Shown piece after piece: positions 45,360-54,301 of a DNA stretch of 64,000 nucleotides. A program made the translations under genes and the position numbers. The notes under the pieces are model-generated. The model had not been told where the DNA came from, ran no database searches, and saw nothing but the letters and a program-made list of their open reading frames with translations. Source of the DNA: Taklimakanibacter albus (GTDB lineage: Bacteria > Pseudomonadota > Alphaproteobacteria > Rhizobiales > Aestuariivirgaceae); the NCBI RefSeq assembly GCF_016595235.1, contig NZ_JAENHL010000004.1:26233-90232 (forward strand), written 5' to 3'. Position 1 is the stretch's first letter. Each line of letters opens with the position of its first letter.

Positions 45360-46307
45360 ATGTATTTCATCGTCACCGCCGTCGCTTTGATCATCGAGCG
45401 TTTCATCGGCTACCCGCAAGCGCTTCACCGGATCATCGGCCATCCGGTCGAATGGATCGGCCGCTTCATCGCCTGGCTCGACCGGCGCTTCAATCCGCCG
45501 GAAAAGCCGGCGTCGCGTATTGCCGGCGTCCTGGCGCTTCTCGCTTTGTTGCTGGTGACCGGTGGCATTGCTTTTGCCGTGGCGCTGCTGCTGCGCAGCC
45601 TGCCCTTTGGCTGGCTCGCCGAGGCGCTGCTCGCCACCGCCTTTCTGGCGCAGAAATCCTTGCGCGATCACGTCCAGGCGGTCGCCGACGGGCTTGCCGT
45701 GTCGCTCGATGAAGGGCGCCGGGCGGTGAGCCGCATCGTCGGGCGCGATCCGCAGGCGCTCGACCGCTCGGGCGTGTCGCGCGCGGCCCTCGAAAGCCTG
45801 GCCGAGAACGCCTCCGACGGCATCGTGGCGCCAGCCTTCTGGCTCATCATCGGCGGCCTGCCCGGCATCGTGCTCTACAAGGCGATCAACACCGCCGACT
45901 CCATGATCGGCCACAAATCGCCGCGCCATCTGTCCTTCGGCTGGGCTTCGGCGCGGCTCGACGATCTCGTCAATATTCCGGGCGCGCGCATCACCGGCCT
46001 GCTCTTCGCACTCGCCGCCGGCTTCATCGGCCGCGCCAACCGCAAAGCCTCTTTCGAAGCCATGTATCGCGACGCCGACCGCCATGTCTCGCCCAATGCC
46101 GGCTGGCCGGAAGCCGCCCTTGCCGGCGCGCTCGCCATCAGGCTTGGCGGGAGACGCTCTTATGGCGGCCGGGAAGTCGATCTCGCCACCATGGGCGACG
46201 GCAAGGATGAGCTCGATCAGGTCGATATCGAGCGCGGCCTCAGCCTCTACGCGCGCGCTTTGACGTTTTTGACGGTTTGCGTCGCGCTGGTGGCTTTGCT
46301 TTCTTGA
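45360..46307 (+). CDS. cobD: adenosylcobinamide-phosphate synthase
   Basis: This 315-residue membrane enzyme of the CobD/CbiB family attaches the aminopropanol arm. It has four to five helices, GYPQALHRIIGHPVEWIG at the start, ENASDGIVAPAFW, NTADSMIGHKS and FGWASARLDDLVN. It starts 1 bp after the cobQ stop. Its 3' end overlaps the convergent cobP gene by 68 bp. Confidence 0.92.
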   Translation: MYFIVTAVALIIERFIGYPQALHRIIGHPVEWIGRFIAWLDRRFNPPEKPASRIAGVLALLALLLVTGGIAFAVALLLRSLPFGWLAEALLATAFLAQKSLRDHVQAVADGLAVSLDEGRRAVSRIVGRDPQALDRSGVSRAALESLAENASDGIVAPAFWLIIGGLPGIVLYKAINTADSMIGHKSPRHLSFGWASARLDDLVNIPGARITGLLFALAAGFIGRANRKASFEAMYRDADRHVSPNAGWPEAALAGALAIRLGGRRSYGGREVDLATMGDGKDELDQVDIERGLSLYARALTFLTVCVALVALLS

Positions 46308-46806
46308 GGACCATCGGCAGGCCGGCGGCCACGAAGATCACCTCATCGGCGGCCACAGCCAAGGCCTGATTGGCGCGCCCCGCCTCGTCGCGGAAGCGCC
46401 GCGCCAGCGCATTGTCGGGCACGATGCCCAAGCCCACTTCGTTGCTGACCAGCACGACGCGGCCCTTGAGCTTCGCCAGGGTGTCGCACAGAAGTTTCAG
46501 TTCCGCGGCGACATCCTTGTCGTGATAGATCAGATTGTTGATCCAGATCGTGATGCATTCGACGAGGATGAAGCCGCCCGGGCGATCGGCATCGCGCAGC
46601 GCGCCCGCGAGATCGAGCGGGACTTCCAGCGTTTGCCACCCCTTCCCGCGCTGGGCGCGATGCAGATCGACACGCTCGCGCATCTCCGCATCGATGATCT
46701 CGGCGGTCGCCAGATAAATCCGCTGATTGTAGCGCGTCGCCAGCGCCTCGGCATGGCGGCTCTTGCCGGAACGCGCCCCACCCAGGACCAGGGTGACCCG
46801 GCTCAT
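46240..46806 (-). CDS. cobP: adenosylcobinamide kinase / guanylyltransferase
   Basis: This 188-residue bifunctional enzyme has a P-loop GGARSGKS (residues 9-16), then YLATAEIIDAEMRERVDLHR and LVECITIWINN, the CobU/CobP pattern. The last 20 residues are Lys/Arg-rich and are encoded antisense to the end of cobD. The start overlaps the stop of the DUF1636 gene by ATGA, so the two are a coupled pair. Confidence 0.9.
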   Translation of the reverse strand: MSRVTLVLGGARSGKSRHAEALATRYNQRIYLATAEIIDAEMRERVDLHRAQRGKGWQTLEVPLDLAGALRDADRPGGFILVECITIWINNLIYHDKDVAAELKLLCDTLAKLKGRVVLVSNEVGLGIVPDNALARRFRDEAGRANQALAVAADEVIFVAAGLPMVLKKAKPPARRKPSKTSKRARRG

Positions 46807-47177
46807 GGTTTCGCCGGCGGCAGCCGGGTGATGAAATGGCCGCGCATCGCCTGCGGCCAGGTCTTGAACGGCACTTCGCCGGTGGCGCTTTGGCCATGCA
46901 GATCGAACCAGGCGAGGATGGCCTCGGCCTCGGCACGCTCCGGCCGGAAGCCGCCGGCCAGATAGCTGTAGCGTTCGGTGTCCTGCAGGAACACATTGCA
47001 GTGGCGCAGGCACGACCACAGGCAGCTCTGGCGCGCCACCGCGATATCGTCGCGCCCGCTTTCAGCCAGGACGCTTTCCATCTGCCGCGCCAAGGACTCA
47101 CCACCCGTCAGCCCGTCGGGGCCTTCGCGCTCCTCGACGGAATGGCGGCATGTGGTACAGAAGACGATGCGGCGCAT
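46803..47177 (-). CDS. DUF1636 metal-binding protein
   Basis: This 124-residue protein has C7 and C10 (FCTTC) and C52, C56, C60 (RQSCLWSCLRHC), the pattern of the DUF1636 family, whose fold resembles thioredoxin-like ferredoxins. Members frequently lie beside cobalamin or cobW genes; a role in metal or cobalt delivery is inferred. It overlaps cobP by ATGA. The upstream gap to nadK (85 bp) shows no B12 riboswitch box. Confidence 0.8.
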   Translation of the reverse strand: MRRIVFCTTCRHSVEEREGPDGLTGGESLARQMESVLAESGRDDIAVARQSCLWSCLRHCNVFLQDTERYSYLAGGFRPERAEAEAILAWFDLHGQSATGEVPFKTWPQAMRGHFITRLPPAKP

Positions 47178-47262
47178 GATGGTGGAACTATATTTCAGGG
47201 CTTGCCAATCTTGCCGCTTAAATGATTGAGTTGCGCCACCCTGTCAACGCCACGGAGCCTTC

Positions 47263-48030
47263 ATGGAATTTCGCCGCCTCGCTTTTGTCGCAGCCGAGGC
47301 TCCCCAGGCACGCAGAGCGCTTGGCCGCCTGGTCAAGGCCTATGGCCAGGCCACGCCCGAGACCGCCGATGTCATCGTGGCGCTGGGCGGCGACGGCCTG
47401 ATGCTGCAGACGATGCACCGCTTCATGTCCTCCGGCAAGGCGATCTACGGGATGAATCGCGGCTCGGTCGGCTTCCTGATGAACGACTACAGCGAGACGA
47501 ACCTGCGCGAGCGCCTGAAGGCGGCCGAGCCGACCTCGGTCCATCCTCTCAAGATGAAGGCGATCGACCAGTCGGGAACCGTGCATAAAGCGATGGCCTT
47601 CAACGAAGTCTCCTTCCTGCGCCAGCGCCATCAGACGGCGAAGCTCAAGATCTCGATCGACGGACATGTGCGGCTGGAGGAGCTGACCTGCGACGGCATC
47701 CTGCTCGCCACCCCGGCCGGCAGCACCGCCTATAATCTGTCCGCCTATGGGCCGATCCTGCCGATCAACTCGCCCCTCCTCGCCCTGACGCCGATCAGCC
47801 CGTTCCGGCCCAGGCGATGGCGCGGCGCCATCATCCCGCATCAAGCACATGTGATGATCGAAAGCCTCGAAGCCGAGAAGCGCCCCGTGGCGGCGGTCGC
47901 CGATCATGTCGAGGTGCGCAACATTCGGAAAGTCGAGATCGCCCAGGACCGCAAACGCTCGGCCCGCCTGCTGTTCGATCCCGGCCACAGCCTCGCTGAA
48001 CGCGTTCTCGCCGAACAGTTCCGTTTTTAG
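47263..48030 (+). CDS. nadK: NAD kinase
   Basis: This 255-residue enzyme phosphorylates NAD to NADP. The GGDG motif is at 42-45 ([13 protein letters not shown]), with [10 protein letters not shown] and the [16 protein letters not shown] substrate region. Length and sequence match alphaproteobacterial NadK. It is followed by a good terminator. Confidence 0.92.
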   Translation: MEFRRLAFVAAEAPQARRALGRLVKAYGQATPETADVIVALGGDGLMLQTMHRFMSSGKAIYGMNRGSVGFLMNDYSETNLRERLKAAEPTSVHPLKMKAIDQSGTVHKAMAFNEVSFLRQRHQTAKLKISIDGHVRLEELTCDGILLATPAGSTAYNLSAYGPILPINSPLLALTPISPFRPRRWRGAIIPHQAHVMIESLEAEKRPVAAVADHVEVRNIRKVEIAQDRKRSARLLFDPGHSLAERVLAEQFRF

Positions 48031-48095
48031 GGAACCCTTAAGGATAGCGCAGCTACACTCACTTTCGTTGTGAGTTGCGTAGCAGAGTTAGAAAG

Positions 48096-48130
48096 TGCCG
48101 GAGGCCAAAACTCCGGCATTTTCATTTTTT
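48096..48130 (+). terminator. rho-independent terminator of nadK
   Basis: TGCCGGAG (48096-48103) pairs with CTCCGGCA (48111-48118) around GCCAAAA and is followed by TTTTCATTTTTT. Confidence 0.9.
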
Positions 48131-48159
48131 GAGCTGAGAAAAGGGATCGCTTCCCATAT

Positions 48160-48268
48160 CCTCATGCTGAGGTGCGAGCGACGCGAGCCTCGAAGCATCC
48201 TTCAGGATATAGTGGCATTATTGCACCAGACCCTTCGAGGGCCGCTGCGCGGCCACCTCAGGGTGAGG
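48160..48268. repeat. intergenic repeat, CCTCA...TGAGG type
   Basis: CCTCATGCTGAGGTGCGAGC opens and CACCTCAGGGTGAGG closes a mosaic palindrome with inner CGAAG/CTTCGAGG and GGCCGCTGCGCGGCC parts. This wording is a familiar dispersed element of Rhizobiales genomes. It fills the gap between nadK and the DUF2336 gene. Confidence 0.65.
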
Positions 48269-48298
48269 TTAAGAACTTGCGCAGATTTTTCGATCGGA

Positions 48299-49456
48299 TC
48301 AGGCCGCGCTGACCAGGCCTTCGCGCAGGCGATTGGCGATGAGGCGGATGCGCTCACCCGAATAGCGGCCGATGAAATCGAGATATTTTGCGCGCTCCGC
48401 CGCCGGCATGGCGCCGTCGCCGGTCATCACCTGCTCGATCAGGCGGCGGGCGAAATTTTCCTCGCTGAGCACGCGCTTGGCGTCGCGCAATTCGCGCTCC
48501 ACCTGGCCCGCGGCGCGGATGAGGCCGGTGCAGGTCTGAGGCAGCCCCGAGTTGCGATAGAGCGAATTGAAGGCGGACGTGCTTCCATAAAGCGCGTCCT
48601 GCGCCTTGGCGACGGTCACATTGGCGAGATGCGCCACAGCACTCTCGACGATGCGCATATTGCCGACACAGGCCGAGCGCATCACCATCGAGGCGGTGAG
48701 CATGCTGCGGCCGGTCATGAAACGGATGAGCGAGGGCAGCTCGACGTCATTGGCACCGTCGAGGATCTGCAGGATGGCGCGCTCCTCGGCGTCGGCCACC
48801 ATGTCGGCCGCGTCATTGGCGGGCACCCAGCCGCGCTCGGCCATGAGCTGATGCACCTGGTTGGAGGCGCGCTTGGCCTGCAGGATGCGGATATCGAGCG
48901 GCAGCGTGTCGAGCGACAGCAGGCGGTCGATGATCTCCTGGACCCGGCCGAACCGGGCATAGAGGATGCGGCAATTGCGGTCGGACAGGATGCACTGCTC
49001 ATTGTCGAAGAGCGTCAGGCAGGCCGCGAGATCGGCCTGGGTGGCGATCTCCTTGACGACGTCGTCGTCGAGATCGGGCCGCTTCGCCAGCGTGACCTGG
49101 CGGGCCGTATCGCCGACGCGCGCGATGCTGCGCATCTTCCAGTGATCGAGCGCCGGCGTCTCGGCAAGGAACGGCAAGGCGATGTCGTCCTCATCGGCGA
49201 TGATGCTGAACAGGATGTCGCTATGGAGGTCTTTGGCGGCGACGATCGTCTCGGCGAGCGTACGGCGCACTTCCTTGACCGGATCGGTGGTGAGCTTCAG
49301 CATCACCGGCACGACGCAGTCGCGCTCATTCTCCGGCGCCTCGGGGTCGTTCAGAAGACCGGCGAGCTCGACGGCAAGCTGCGTGCGCGCCTGCGCGTCT
49401 CCCGTTTCGATGATCATATCGAAGATGCCGACATCAAGCCCAGGCTGGCCAGTCAT
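48299..49456 (-). CDS. DUF2336 domain protein
   Basis: This protein of about 385 residues is helical and repeat-like throughout, with no signal peptide. The N-terminal half (RTQLAVELAGLLNDPEAPENERDCVVPVMLKL, VRRTLAETIVAAKDL) marks the DUF2336 family, which is nearly restricted to Alphaproteobacteria. The function is unknown. A GTG at 49468 could also start it. An incomplete CtrA-like sequence (TAAACCGTTTCTTAG on the minus strand, near 49505-49520) lies upstream, which would fit cell-cycle control. Confidence 0.82.
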   Translation of the reverse strand: MTGQPGLDVGIFDMIIETGDAQARTQLAVELAGLLNDPEAPENERDCVVPVMLKLTTDPVKEVRRTLAETIVAAKDLHSDILFSIIADEDDIALPFLAETPALDHWKMRSIARVGDTARQVTLAKRPDLDDDVVKEIATQADLAACLTLFDNEQCILSDRNCRILYARFGRVQEIIDRLLSLDTLPLDIRILQAKRASNQVHQLMAERGWVPANDAADMVADAEERAILQILDGANDVELPSLIRFMTGRSMLTASMVMRSACVGNMRIVESAVAHLANVTVAKAQDALYGSTSAFNSLYRNSGLPQTCTGLIRAAGQVERELRDAKRVLSEENFARRLIEQVMTGDGAMPAAERAKYLDFIGRYSGERIRLIANRLREGLVSAA

Positions 49457-49589
49457 GAAAGAACCCACTCACCACATTCCGAAGCCTAAAATTGTCAGCT
49501 AACCACTAAGAAACGGTTTACCATGACAATCGTGGTTTCAGAGGGGGTTAGCGGTCACCTTCCGGCGGCCGCGGATATTCTGAGACAGG

Positions 49590-50855
49590 TCAGGTCTGCG
49601 GGGCCTGGGCGGTGGGTCCATGCTTGCCGGCCCCCTCTTCCGCCTGGGCCTGGGCGGCGACCGGGGTCGTCATCGGTCCGGCCTTCATGATGTCGCTGGC
49701 CGTCGCCTTGACGCTGGTCGGCCGCTGCTGGCGCCGCCACAAGGCATGCACCGCCATGACCGCATAAACGACAGCCATGAAGGTCATGAAGCCAGACGAG
49801 CCCAGATACTGCATGAAGAAGCCGGCGAGCGACGGCCCCGCCATGGCGCCGGTGCCATAGAGCAGCACGAGCTTGCTCGAGGCGCCGAGCATCTGCTCCT
49901 TTGCCATGTGGTCATTGGCATGCGCGATGACGAGCGAATAGATCGGCAGCGCGATGGCGCCGAAGACGGTGAACAGCGCGATGAGCACCGTGGACGAGAT
50001 GCCGGCCGCCGGGATGGAGACGAGTGCGATCGCCGCGGCGATGGCGCTCAGGATCATGATGATGCTGCGCCGATCATAACGGTCGGAGAGCAGTCCGGCC
50101 GGATATTGCGAAACGATGAGAGCCAGGGGCGGCAGCGCCAGCATCACCGAGACAAGTGCCAGCGGCAGGCCCTGCATCAGCGCATAGACGGAGCCCATGC
50201 TGAAGAAGGCGCTCTGCGCCAGTCCGCTGGCGAGCGTAGCGACGATGGCGAGCGGCGACGAGCGGTAGATCTCGGCGATGGTCACCGAACGCGTGCCGGC
50301 GAGGCTCGGCGTCTCGGTGCGCATCAGGGTCAAGGGCAGCATGGCGATCGACAGCAGCGCCGAGACGATGATGAAGCGCGAGAAACCGGAGCTGTCGGTG
50401 ACATTGAGAAGCAGCTGGCCGGAGCCCATCGCGGCATAGGTGACGATCATATAGATCGACAGCAGCTGGCCGCGGTTCTTGTTGGTCGAGGCCGAATTGA
50501 GCCAGCTTTCGCAGACGATGAACAGCCCCGACGTGCACAGGCCCGCCACGAAGCGCATCAGGAACCACCAGACGGGATCGATCCATAAGGGGATCAGCAG
50601 CACGGCGGTCGAGACGACGGAGGCGAAGGCGGCGAAGACGCGGATATGGCCGACGCTCTGCACGATGCGCGGCGTCACGATGGAGCTGAGGAGAAGCCCG
50701 GCGAAATATCCGGACATGATGAGACCGGTGGTCGCCGCGTCGAAATTCTCGGCACTCGCCCGGACGCCGACGAGCGACCCATGCAGGCCATGGCCCAGCG
50801 ACAGGATGGTGACCCCGAGGAGCAACACCCAGACCGAGCGCAAACCGGCAAACAT
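49590..50855 (-). CDS. MFS transporter, YcaD-like
   Basis: This 421-residue protein has 12 predicted membrane helices. The opening GVTILSLGHGLHGSLVGVRA and the FIVCESWLNSASTNKNRGQLLS loop are typical of YcaD-family MFS carriers. A soluble C-terminal tail of about 45 residues is Ala/Gln/Pro-rich. GGAGG precedes the ATG at 50855. Substrate unknown. Confidence 0.85.
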   Translation of the reverse strand: MFAGLRSVWVLLLGVTILSLGHGLHGSLVGVRASAENFDAATTGLIMSGYFAGLLLSSIVTPRIVQSVGHIRVFAAFASVVSTAVLLIPLWIDPVWWFLMRFVAGLCTSGLFIVCESWLNSASTNKNRGQLLSIYMIVTYAAMGSGQLLLNVTDSSGFSRFIIVSALLSIAMLPLTLMRTETPSLAGTRSVTIAEIYRSSPLAIVATLASGLAQSAFFSMGSVYALMQGLPLALVSVMLALPPLALIVSQYPAGLLSDRYDRRSIIMILSAIAAAIALVSIPAAGISSTVLIALFTVFGAIALPIYSLVIAHANDHMAKEQMLGASSKLVLLYGTGAMAGPSLAGFFMQYLGSSGFMTFMAVVYAVMAVHALWRRQQRPTSVKATASDIMKAGPMTTPVAAQAQAEEGAGKHGPTAQAPQT

Positions 50856-50931
50856 CAAACCCCTCCGCCTTTATGATATGAAGGCCTAGTGCACGGAGAT
50901 TGTGAAGGGATTGTGCCGCAAGGCGGGGAAA

Positions 50932-51297
50932 TCAGAGCAATCCCACCTGCTTGAGCTTGAATTCGAGCAGGTCGCGGTCGAAGGGCTTCAGCAGGAACTC
51001 GGCCGCCCCCTCGATGATGGCGCTGCCGATTTCATCCGTATTGGCCTTTTCCGTATAGACGAGAACCACGGGCTTGCGGCCATTGGCGGCGCGGCGCACC
51101 CGCTTGACGAATTCGCCCGCACTCATGCTGCCGATCCGGTCGGCGGTCACCACGATATCCGGCGAATTGGCGCGGCAGAGCTTCAGCGCGGCTTCGGCCG
51201 AAGCCGATTCCGACATGTCGAAGCCGTACTGACCGAGCAGCTGGCTCAGGACCTGCCGCTCTTCTTGATCCTCATCGACAAGCAGACATTTCGTCAT
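50932..51297 (-). CDS. single-domain response regulator with shifted phospho-acceptor
   Basis: This protein of 121 residues is a lone receiver domain: the acidic pair is D8/D10 (VDEDQEE) and the conserved Lys is K104 (LLKPFD). In the usual position of the phosphorylated Asp the sequence reads PDIVVTADRIG, so the aligned residue is A52 and an Asp follows at 53. It may be phosphorylated at D53 or act without phosphate. The ATG at 51297 gives a standard N-terminus. The region upstream has a CtrA box. Confidence 0.8.
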   Translation of the reverse strand: MTKCLLVDEDQEERQVLSQLLGQYGFDMSESASAEAALKLCRANSPDIVVTADRIGSMSAGEFVKRVRRAANGRKPVVLVYTEKANTDEIGSAIIEGAAEFLLKPFDRDLLEFKLKQVGLL

Positions 51298-51371
51298 GTC
51301 GATTATTCCTTCCAAACGCATCGGTAACCAGCCGCTCTATTGCCTTGAAGCGAGTCCTGCGACTCTGGTGG

Positions 51372-51387
51372 TTAATGCGTCGTTAAC
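51372..51387. promoter_or_regulatory. CtrA-type box TTAA-N7-TTAAC
   Basis: TTAATGCGTCGTTAAC is an exact match to the CtrA consensus TTAA-N7-TTAA. It is 75 bp upstream of the response regulator start. Confidence 0.55.
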
Positions 51388-51390
51388 AAG

Positions 51391-51467
51391 CTATCCACAG
51401 GCTCAGGCCCGATGGAAATACAAATAATTTCAATAAATTAGGTCGTCATATGGGGAAGTTATCCACA
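51391..51467. promoter_or_regulatory. pair of DnaA-box-like sequences flanking an AT-rich stretch
   Basis: CTATCCACA (51391-51399) and TTATCCACA (51459-51467; perfect consensus) lie 68 bp apart, with about 28 AT-rich bases (51413-51440) between. Two boxes are few for an origin. The rest of the 345-bp gap to the MaoC gene holds no other feature that I recognise apart from the GGGAGG SD. Confidence 0.4.
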
Positions 51468-51641
51468 TAACCCGATTATGGCGGTTTCACGCCTTTCGGG
51501 AGACTCGCTACGCGACTCACGCGCGGATCAATACACGCAAGGATTGCGGCAGTACAACCCTTCCCTGACCGAAAGCAGGAGGCTCAGCCGATTCACTTCG
51601 CCGCACCAATGCTTTAAGCAGACTGGAAAGGGAGGACCGTC

Positions 51642-52094
51642 ATGCCAGGACTGTGGTTCGAGGAATTCGAGATCGGGAAAGTCTACAGCCATCCCATCAC
51701 CCGGACGGTGACGGAGATGGACAATATGATGTTCTCCTGCCTCACCATGAATCCGCAGCCGCTCCATATCGACCGGCATTTCGCCGCCCAGACCGAATGG
51801 GGCCAGCCCTTGATGAACTCGCTGTTCACCCTCGGGCTGATGATCGGCATCTCGGTGAACGACCTGACGCTGGGCACCACCATCGCCAATCTCGGCATGA
51901 CAGATGTGAAGTTCCCCGCCCCGCTCTTCCAGGGCGACACGGTCAATGTCACCACCGAGGTGATGGCCAAGCGCGAGAGCAAGTCGCGGCCGGAGGCCGG
52001 CATCGTCGACTTCCAGCACAAAGCCTTCAAGCAGGATGGGACGCTGGTCGCCGAATGCCGCCGCCAGGCCTTCATGCGCAAGCGCCCGGCCTGA
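51642..52094 (+). CDS. MaoC family dehydratase (hot-dog fold)
   Basis: This 150-residue protein has the hydratase motif with Asp/His region NPQPLHIDRHFA and the long helix NSLFTLGLMIGISVNDLT. It likely hydrates an enoyl-CoA, such as mesaconyl-CoA or a related compound. GGGAGG precedes the start. The CoA-ester lyase gene begins 10 bp after its stop, so the two probably act in sequence. Confidence 0.85.
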   Translation: MPGLWFEEFEIGKVYSHPITRTVTEMDNMMFSCLTMNPQPLHIDRHFAAQTEWGQPLMNSLFTLGLMIGISVNDLTLGTTIANLGMTDVKFPAPLFQGDTVNVTTEVMAKRESKSRPEAGIVDFQHKAFKQDGTLVAECRRQAFMRKRPA

Positions 52095-52104
52095 GGTTCC
52101 CACC

Positions 52105-52929
52105 ATGCGCTCCCTCCTCTTCGTCCCCGCCGACAGCGAGAAGAAGCTCCCCAAGGCGCTGGCCAGCGCCGCCGATGTGGTGATCCTCGATCTGGAGGAC
52201 TCGGTGGCGCTCGCCGACAAGCCGAAGGCCCGCCGCCTCGCTTGCGAGGTGCTGTCATCGCCGCGCGGCCGGGCGAAGCTCTTCGTACGTGTCAATGACT
52301 TGTCGAGCGGCCTCACCGGCGCCGACCTCGACGCCGTCGCGGCGGCCAGGCCCGACGGCCTCCTGCTGCCGAAATCGGAATCGGGCGCCGATGTGAAGCG
52401 CCTGATCGCCATGGCCCACCTGCCCGTCCTCGCAATCGCCACCGAGACGGCGGCCTCGATGTTCAATCTGGGCACTTATGGCGATTGCGGGCCTGAACTT
52501 CTCGGCCTCACCTGGGGCATGGAGGATCTGGCGGCGGCGCTGGGCGCCCAGTCGAACCGCGACGCGCAAGGCCGCCCCACCGCGCCTTACGACCTCGCCC
52601 GCACTTTGTGCCTCATCGGCGCGCGCGCCGCCGGCGTCGAGCCGGTCGATGGCGTCCATGCCAATTTCCGCGATCTCGCCGGCCTCGAGGCGCAATGCCG
52701 CGACGCGGTGCGCGACGGCTTCACCGCCAAGATGTGCATCCATCCCGACCAGGTCGCGGTGATCAACCGCATTTTCACGCCGTCACCCGAGGCGATCGCC
52801 AAAGCGCGGCGTATCGTCGAGGCCTTCGCGCAGGCCGGCGATGCCGGCGTCATCGGTCTCGATGGCGAGATGCTCGACGTGCCGCATCTGAAGGCGGCGA
52901 AGGCATTGCTGGCGCGCGTCGCGTCCTGA
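52105..52929 (+). CDS. HpcH/HpaI family CoA-ester lyase (CitE-like)
   Basis: This 274-residue TIM-barrel lyase has LFVPADSEKKLPKAL at the start, VILDLEDSVALADK with acidic residues for Mg, LFVRVND, and the C-terminal KMCIHPDQVAVIN, matching citramalyl-CoA, malyl-CoA or citrate lyase beta type enzymes. Paired with a MaoC hydratase it may cleave citramalyl- or methylmalyl-CoA. Exact substrate not determined. Confidence 0.88.
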   Translation: MRSLLFVPADSEKKLPKALASAADVVILDLEDSVALADKPKARRLACEVLSSPRGRAKLFVRVNDLSSGLTGADLDAVAAARPDGLLLPKSESGADVKRLIAMAHLPVLAIATETAASMFNLGTYGDCGPELLGLTWGMEDLAAALGAQSNRDAQGRPTAPYDLARTLCLIGARAAGVEPVDGVHANFRDLAGLEAQCRDAVRDGFTAKMCIHPDQVAVINRIFTPSPEAIAKARRIVEAFAQAGDAGVIGLDGEMLDVPHLKAAKALLARVAS

Positions 52930-52931
52930 TC

Positions 52932-54245
52932 TCAGGCCGCGACGGCGCGCGGCTGCACTGAGCGCGACAGCGACATCACCAGGAGCGACGCCAGGATGCA
53001 GAAGGCGCCCGACACGAACAGCGCCGGCATATAGGTGTCGAACAGAGTGCGCGTCGCGCCGGCGCCGAAGGCCGCCACCGCGGCGCCGAGCTGATGGCCG
53101 GTGAAGACCCAGCCGAAGACGAGCCCGGCACGCTCCGCGCCGAACCGCTCCGCCGCCAGCTTGACGGTCGGCGGCACCGTCGCCACCCAGTCCAGCCCAT
53201 AGATGACGGCGAAGATCGACAAGGCGAAAACGCTGAAATCCGAAAACGGCAGATAGATCAGCGACAGGCCGCGCAAGCCGTAGAACCAGAACAGCAGCCA
53301 GCGATTGTCATAGCGGTCGGAGAGCCAGCCCGAGAAGATCGTGCCGGCGAAATCGAACAGGCCGATGACCGCGAGCATGCCGGCCGCCCCTACAGGCGCC
53401 ACGCCGAAATCACCGCAGAGCGCGATCCAGTGCGTCTGGATCAGGCCATTGGTGCTCAGTCCACAGACGAAGAAGGTAAGAAAGAGAACCCAGAAGGTCT
53501 GTGTCCGCGCCGCCTCGCGCAGCGCCAGCAGCGGCGAGACCAGCATTTGCGCAAGACTGCCATTCGGCCGGGTCGGCGCGCTCTCGGCGACATCGCCATA
53601 GGCCGCGAGCCCGACATCACTCGGACGGTCGCGCATCAGGAGCGCCACCAGGATGAAGGCCAAAGCCAGGATGACGAGAACGAAGCCCAGCGCGGCACGC
53701 CAGCCGAACGCTTCGGCGAGGCTCGCCATCAAGGGCAGGAAGACCAGCTGCCCGGTGGCGTTGCTGGCCGTCATCATGCCGACGACGAGACCGCGCCGCG
53801 CCGTGAACCAGCGGGCCGCCACGGTCGCGCCCAGCACCAAGGCCGTCATGCCGGTGCCGAAACCGACGACGACGCCCCACAGCAGAACCAGTTGCCAGAT
53901 CTCGGTCATGAAGCAGGAGCCGATCAGTCCGACGGCGATGAGGCCCAGCGCCACGCTCACCACCCGGCGGATGCCGAACTGATTCATGAACGCCGCCGCG
54001 AAGGGCCCCATCAGGCCGAACAGGACGAGGCGCACCGCGAAGGCGAAGGAGATATCGGCCGTCGACCAGCCGAACTCCTTCTGCAGCGGCTCGATCATCA
54101 CGCCGGCCGAGCCCATCGCGCCCGCCGTCGCCAGCATGGTGAGAAAAGTCGTCGCAGCGACCACCCAGCCATAGTGAATTCCGCGCGCCGCCAGAAACTG
54201 GACGAGCCTGGTGGATGAAACTTGCGCGGCTTGAGCAGTGGTCAT
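52932..54245 (-). CDS. MFS transporter, oxalate/formate antiporter-like
   Basis: This 437-residue carrier has 12 helices, with FGWSTADISFAFAVRLVLFGL near the start and a GWLSDRYDNR loop between halves. It resembles monocarboxylate or oxalate/formate MFS members. ATG 54245 is chosen with GAGG before it. An operator GGTATATACC lies 18 bp upstream; the same site is at the MarR gene, so MarR should control it. Confidence 0.85.
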   Translation of the reverse strand: MTTAQAAQVSSTRLVQFLAARGIHYGWVVAATTFLTMLATAGAMGSAGVMIEPLQKEFGWSTADISFAFAVRLVLFGLMGPFAAAFMNQFGIRRVVSVALGLIAVGLIGSCFMTEIWQLVLLWGVVVGFGTGMTALVLGATVAARWFTARRGLVVGMMTASNATGQLVFLPLMASLAEAFGWRAALGFVLVILALAFILVALLMRDRPSDVGLAAYGDVAESAPTRPNGSLAQMLVSPLLALREAARTQTFWVLFLTFFVCGLSTNGLIQTHWIALCGDFGVAPVGAAGMLAVIGLFDFAGTIFSGWLSDRYDNRWLLFWFYGLRGLSLIYLPFSDFSVFALSIFAVIYGLDWVATVPPTVKLAAERFGAERAGLVFGWVFTGHQLGAAVAAFGAGATRTLFDTYMPALFVSGAFCILASLLVMSLSRSVQPRAVAA

Positions 54246-54261
54246 GGTCACCTCAATTTAT

Positions 54262-54274
54262 CGGTATATACCCG
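54262..54274. promoter_or_regulatory. MarR operator before the MFS gene
   Basis: CGGTATATACCCG, with the palindrome GGTATATACC at 54263-54272. The same sequence lies at the start of the MarR gene. Confidence 0.6.
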
Positions 54275-54301
54275 CTTCACGACAAATGAATGCCGCGGAC
54301 C

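Noticed and set aside
51391..51467. Chromosomal replication origin
   Set aside because: Only two DnaA boxes, and no dnaA, hemE, parAB or similar origin-linked genes nearby. Kept as a regulatory observation only.
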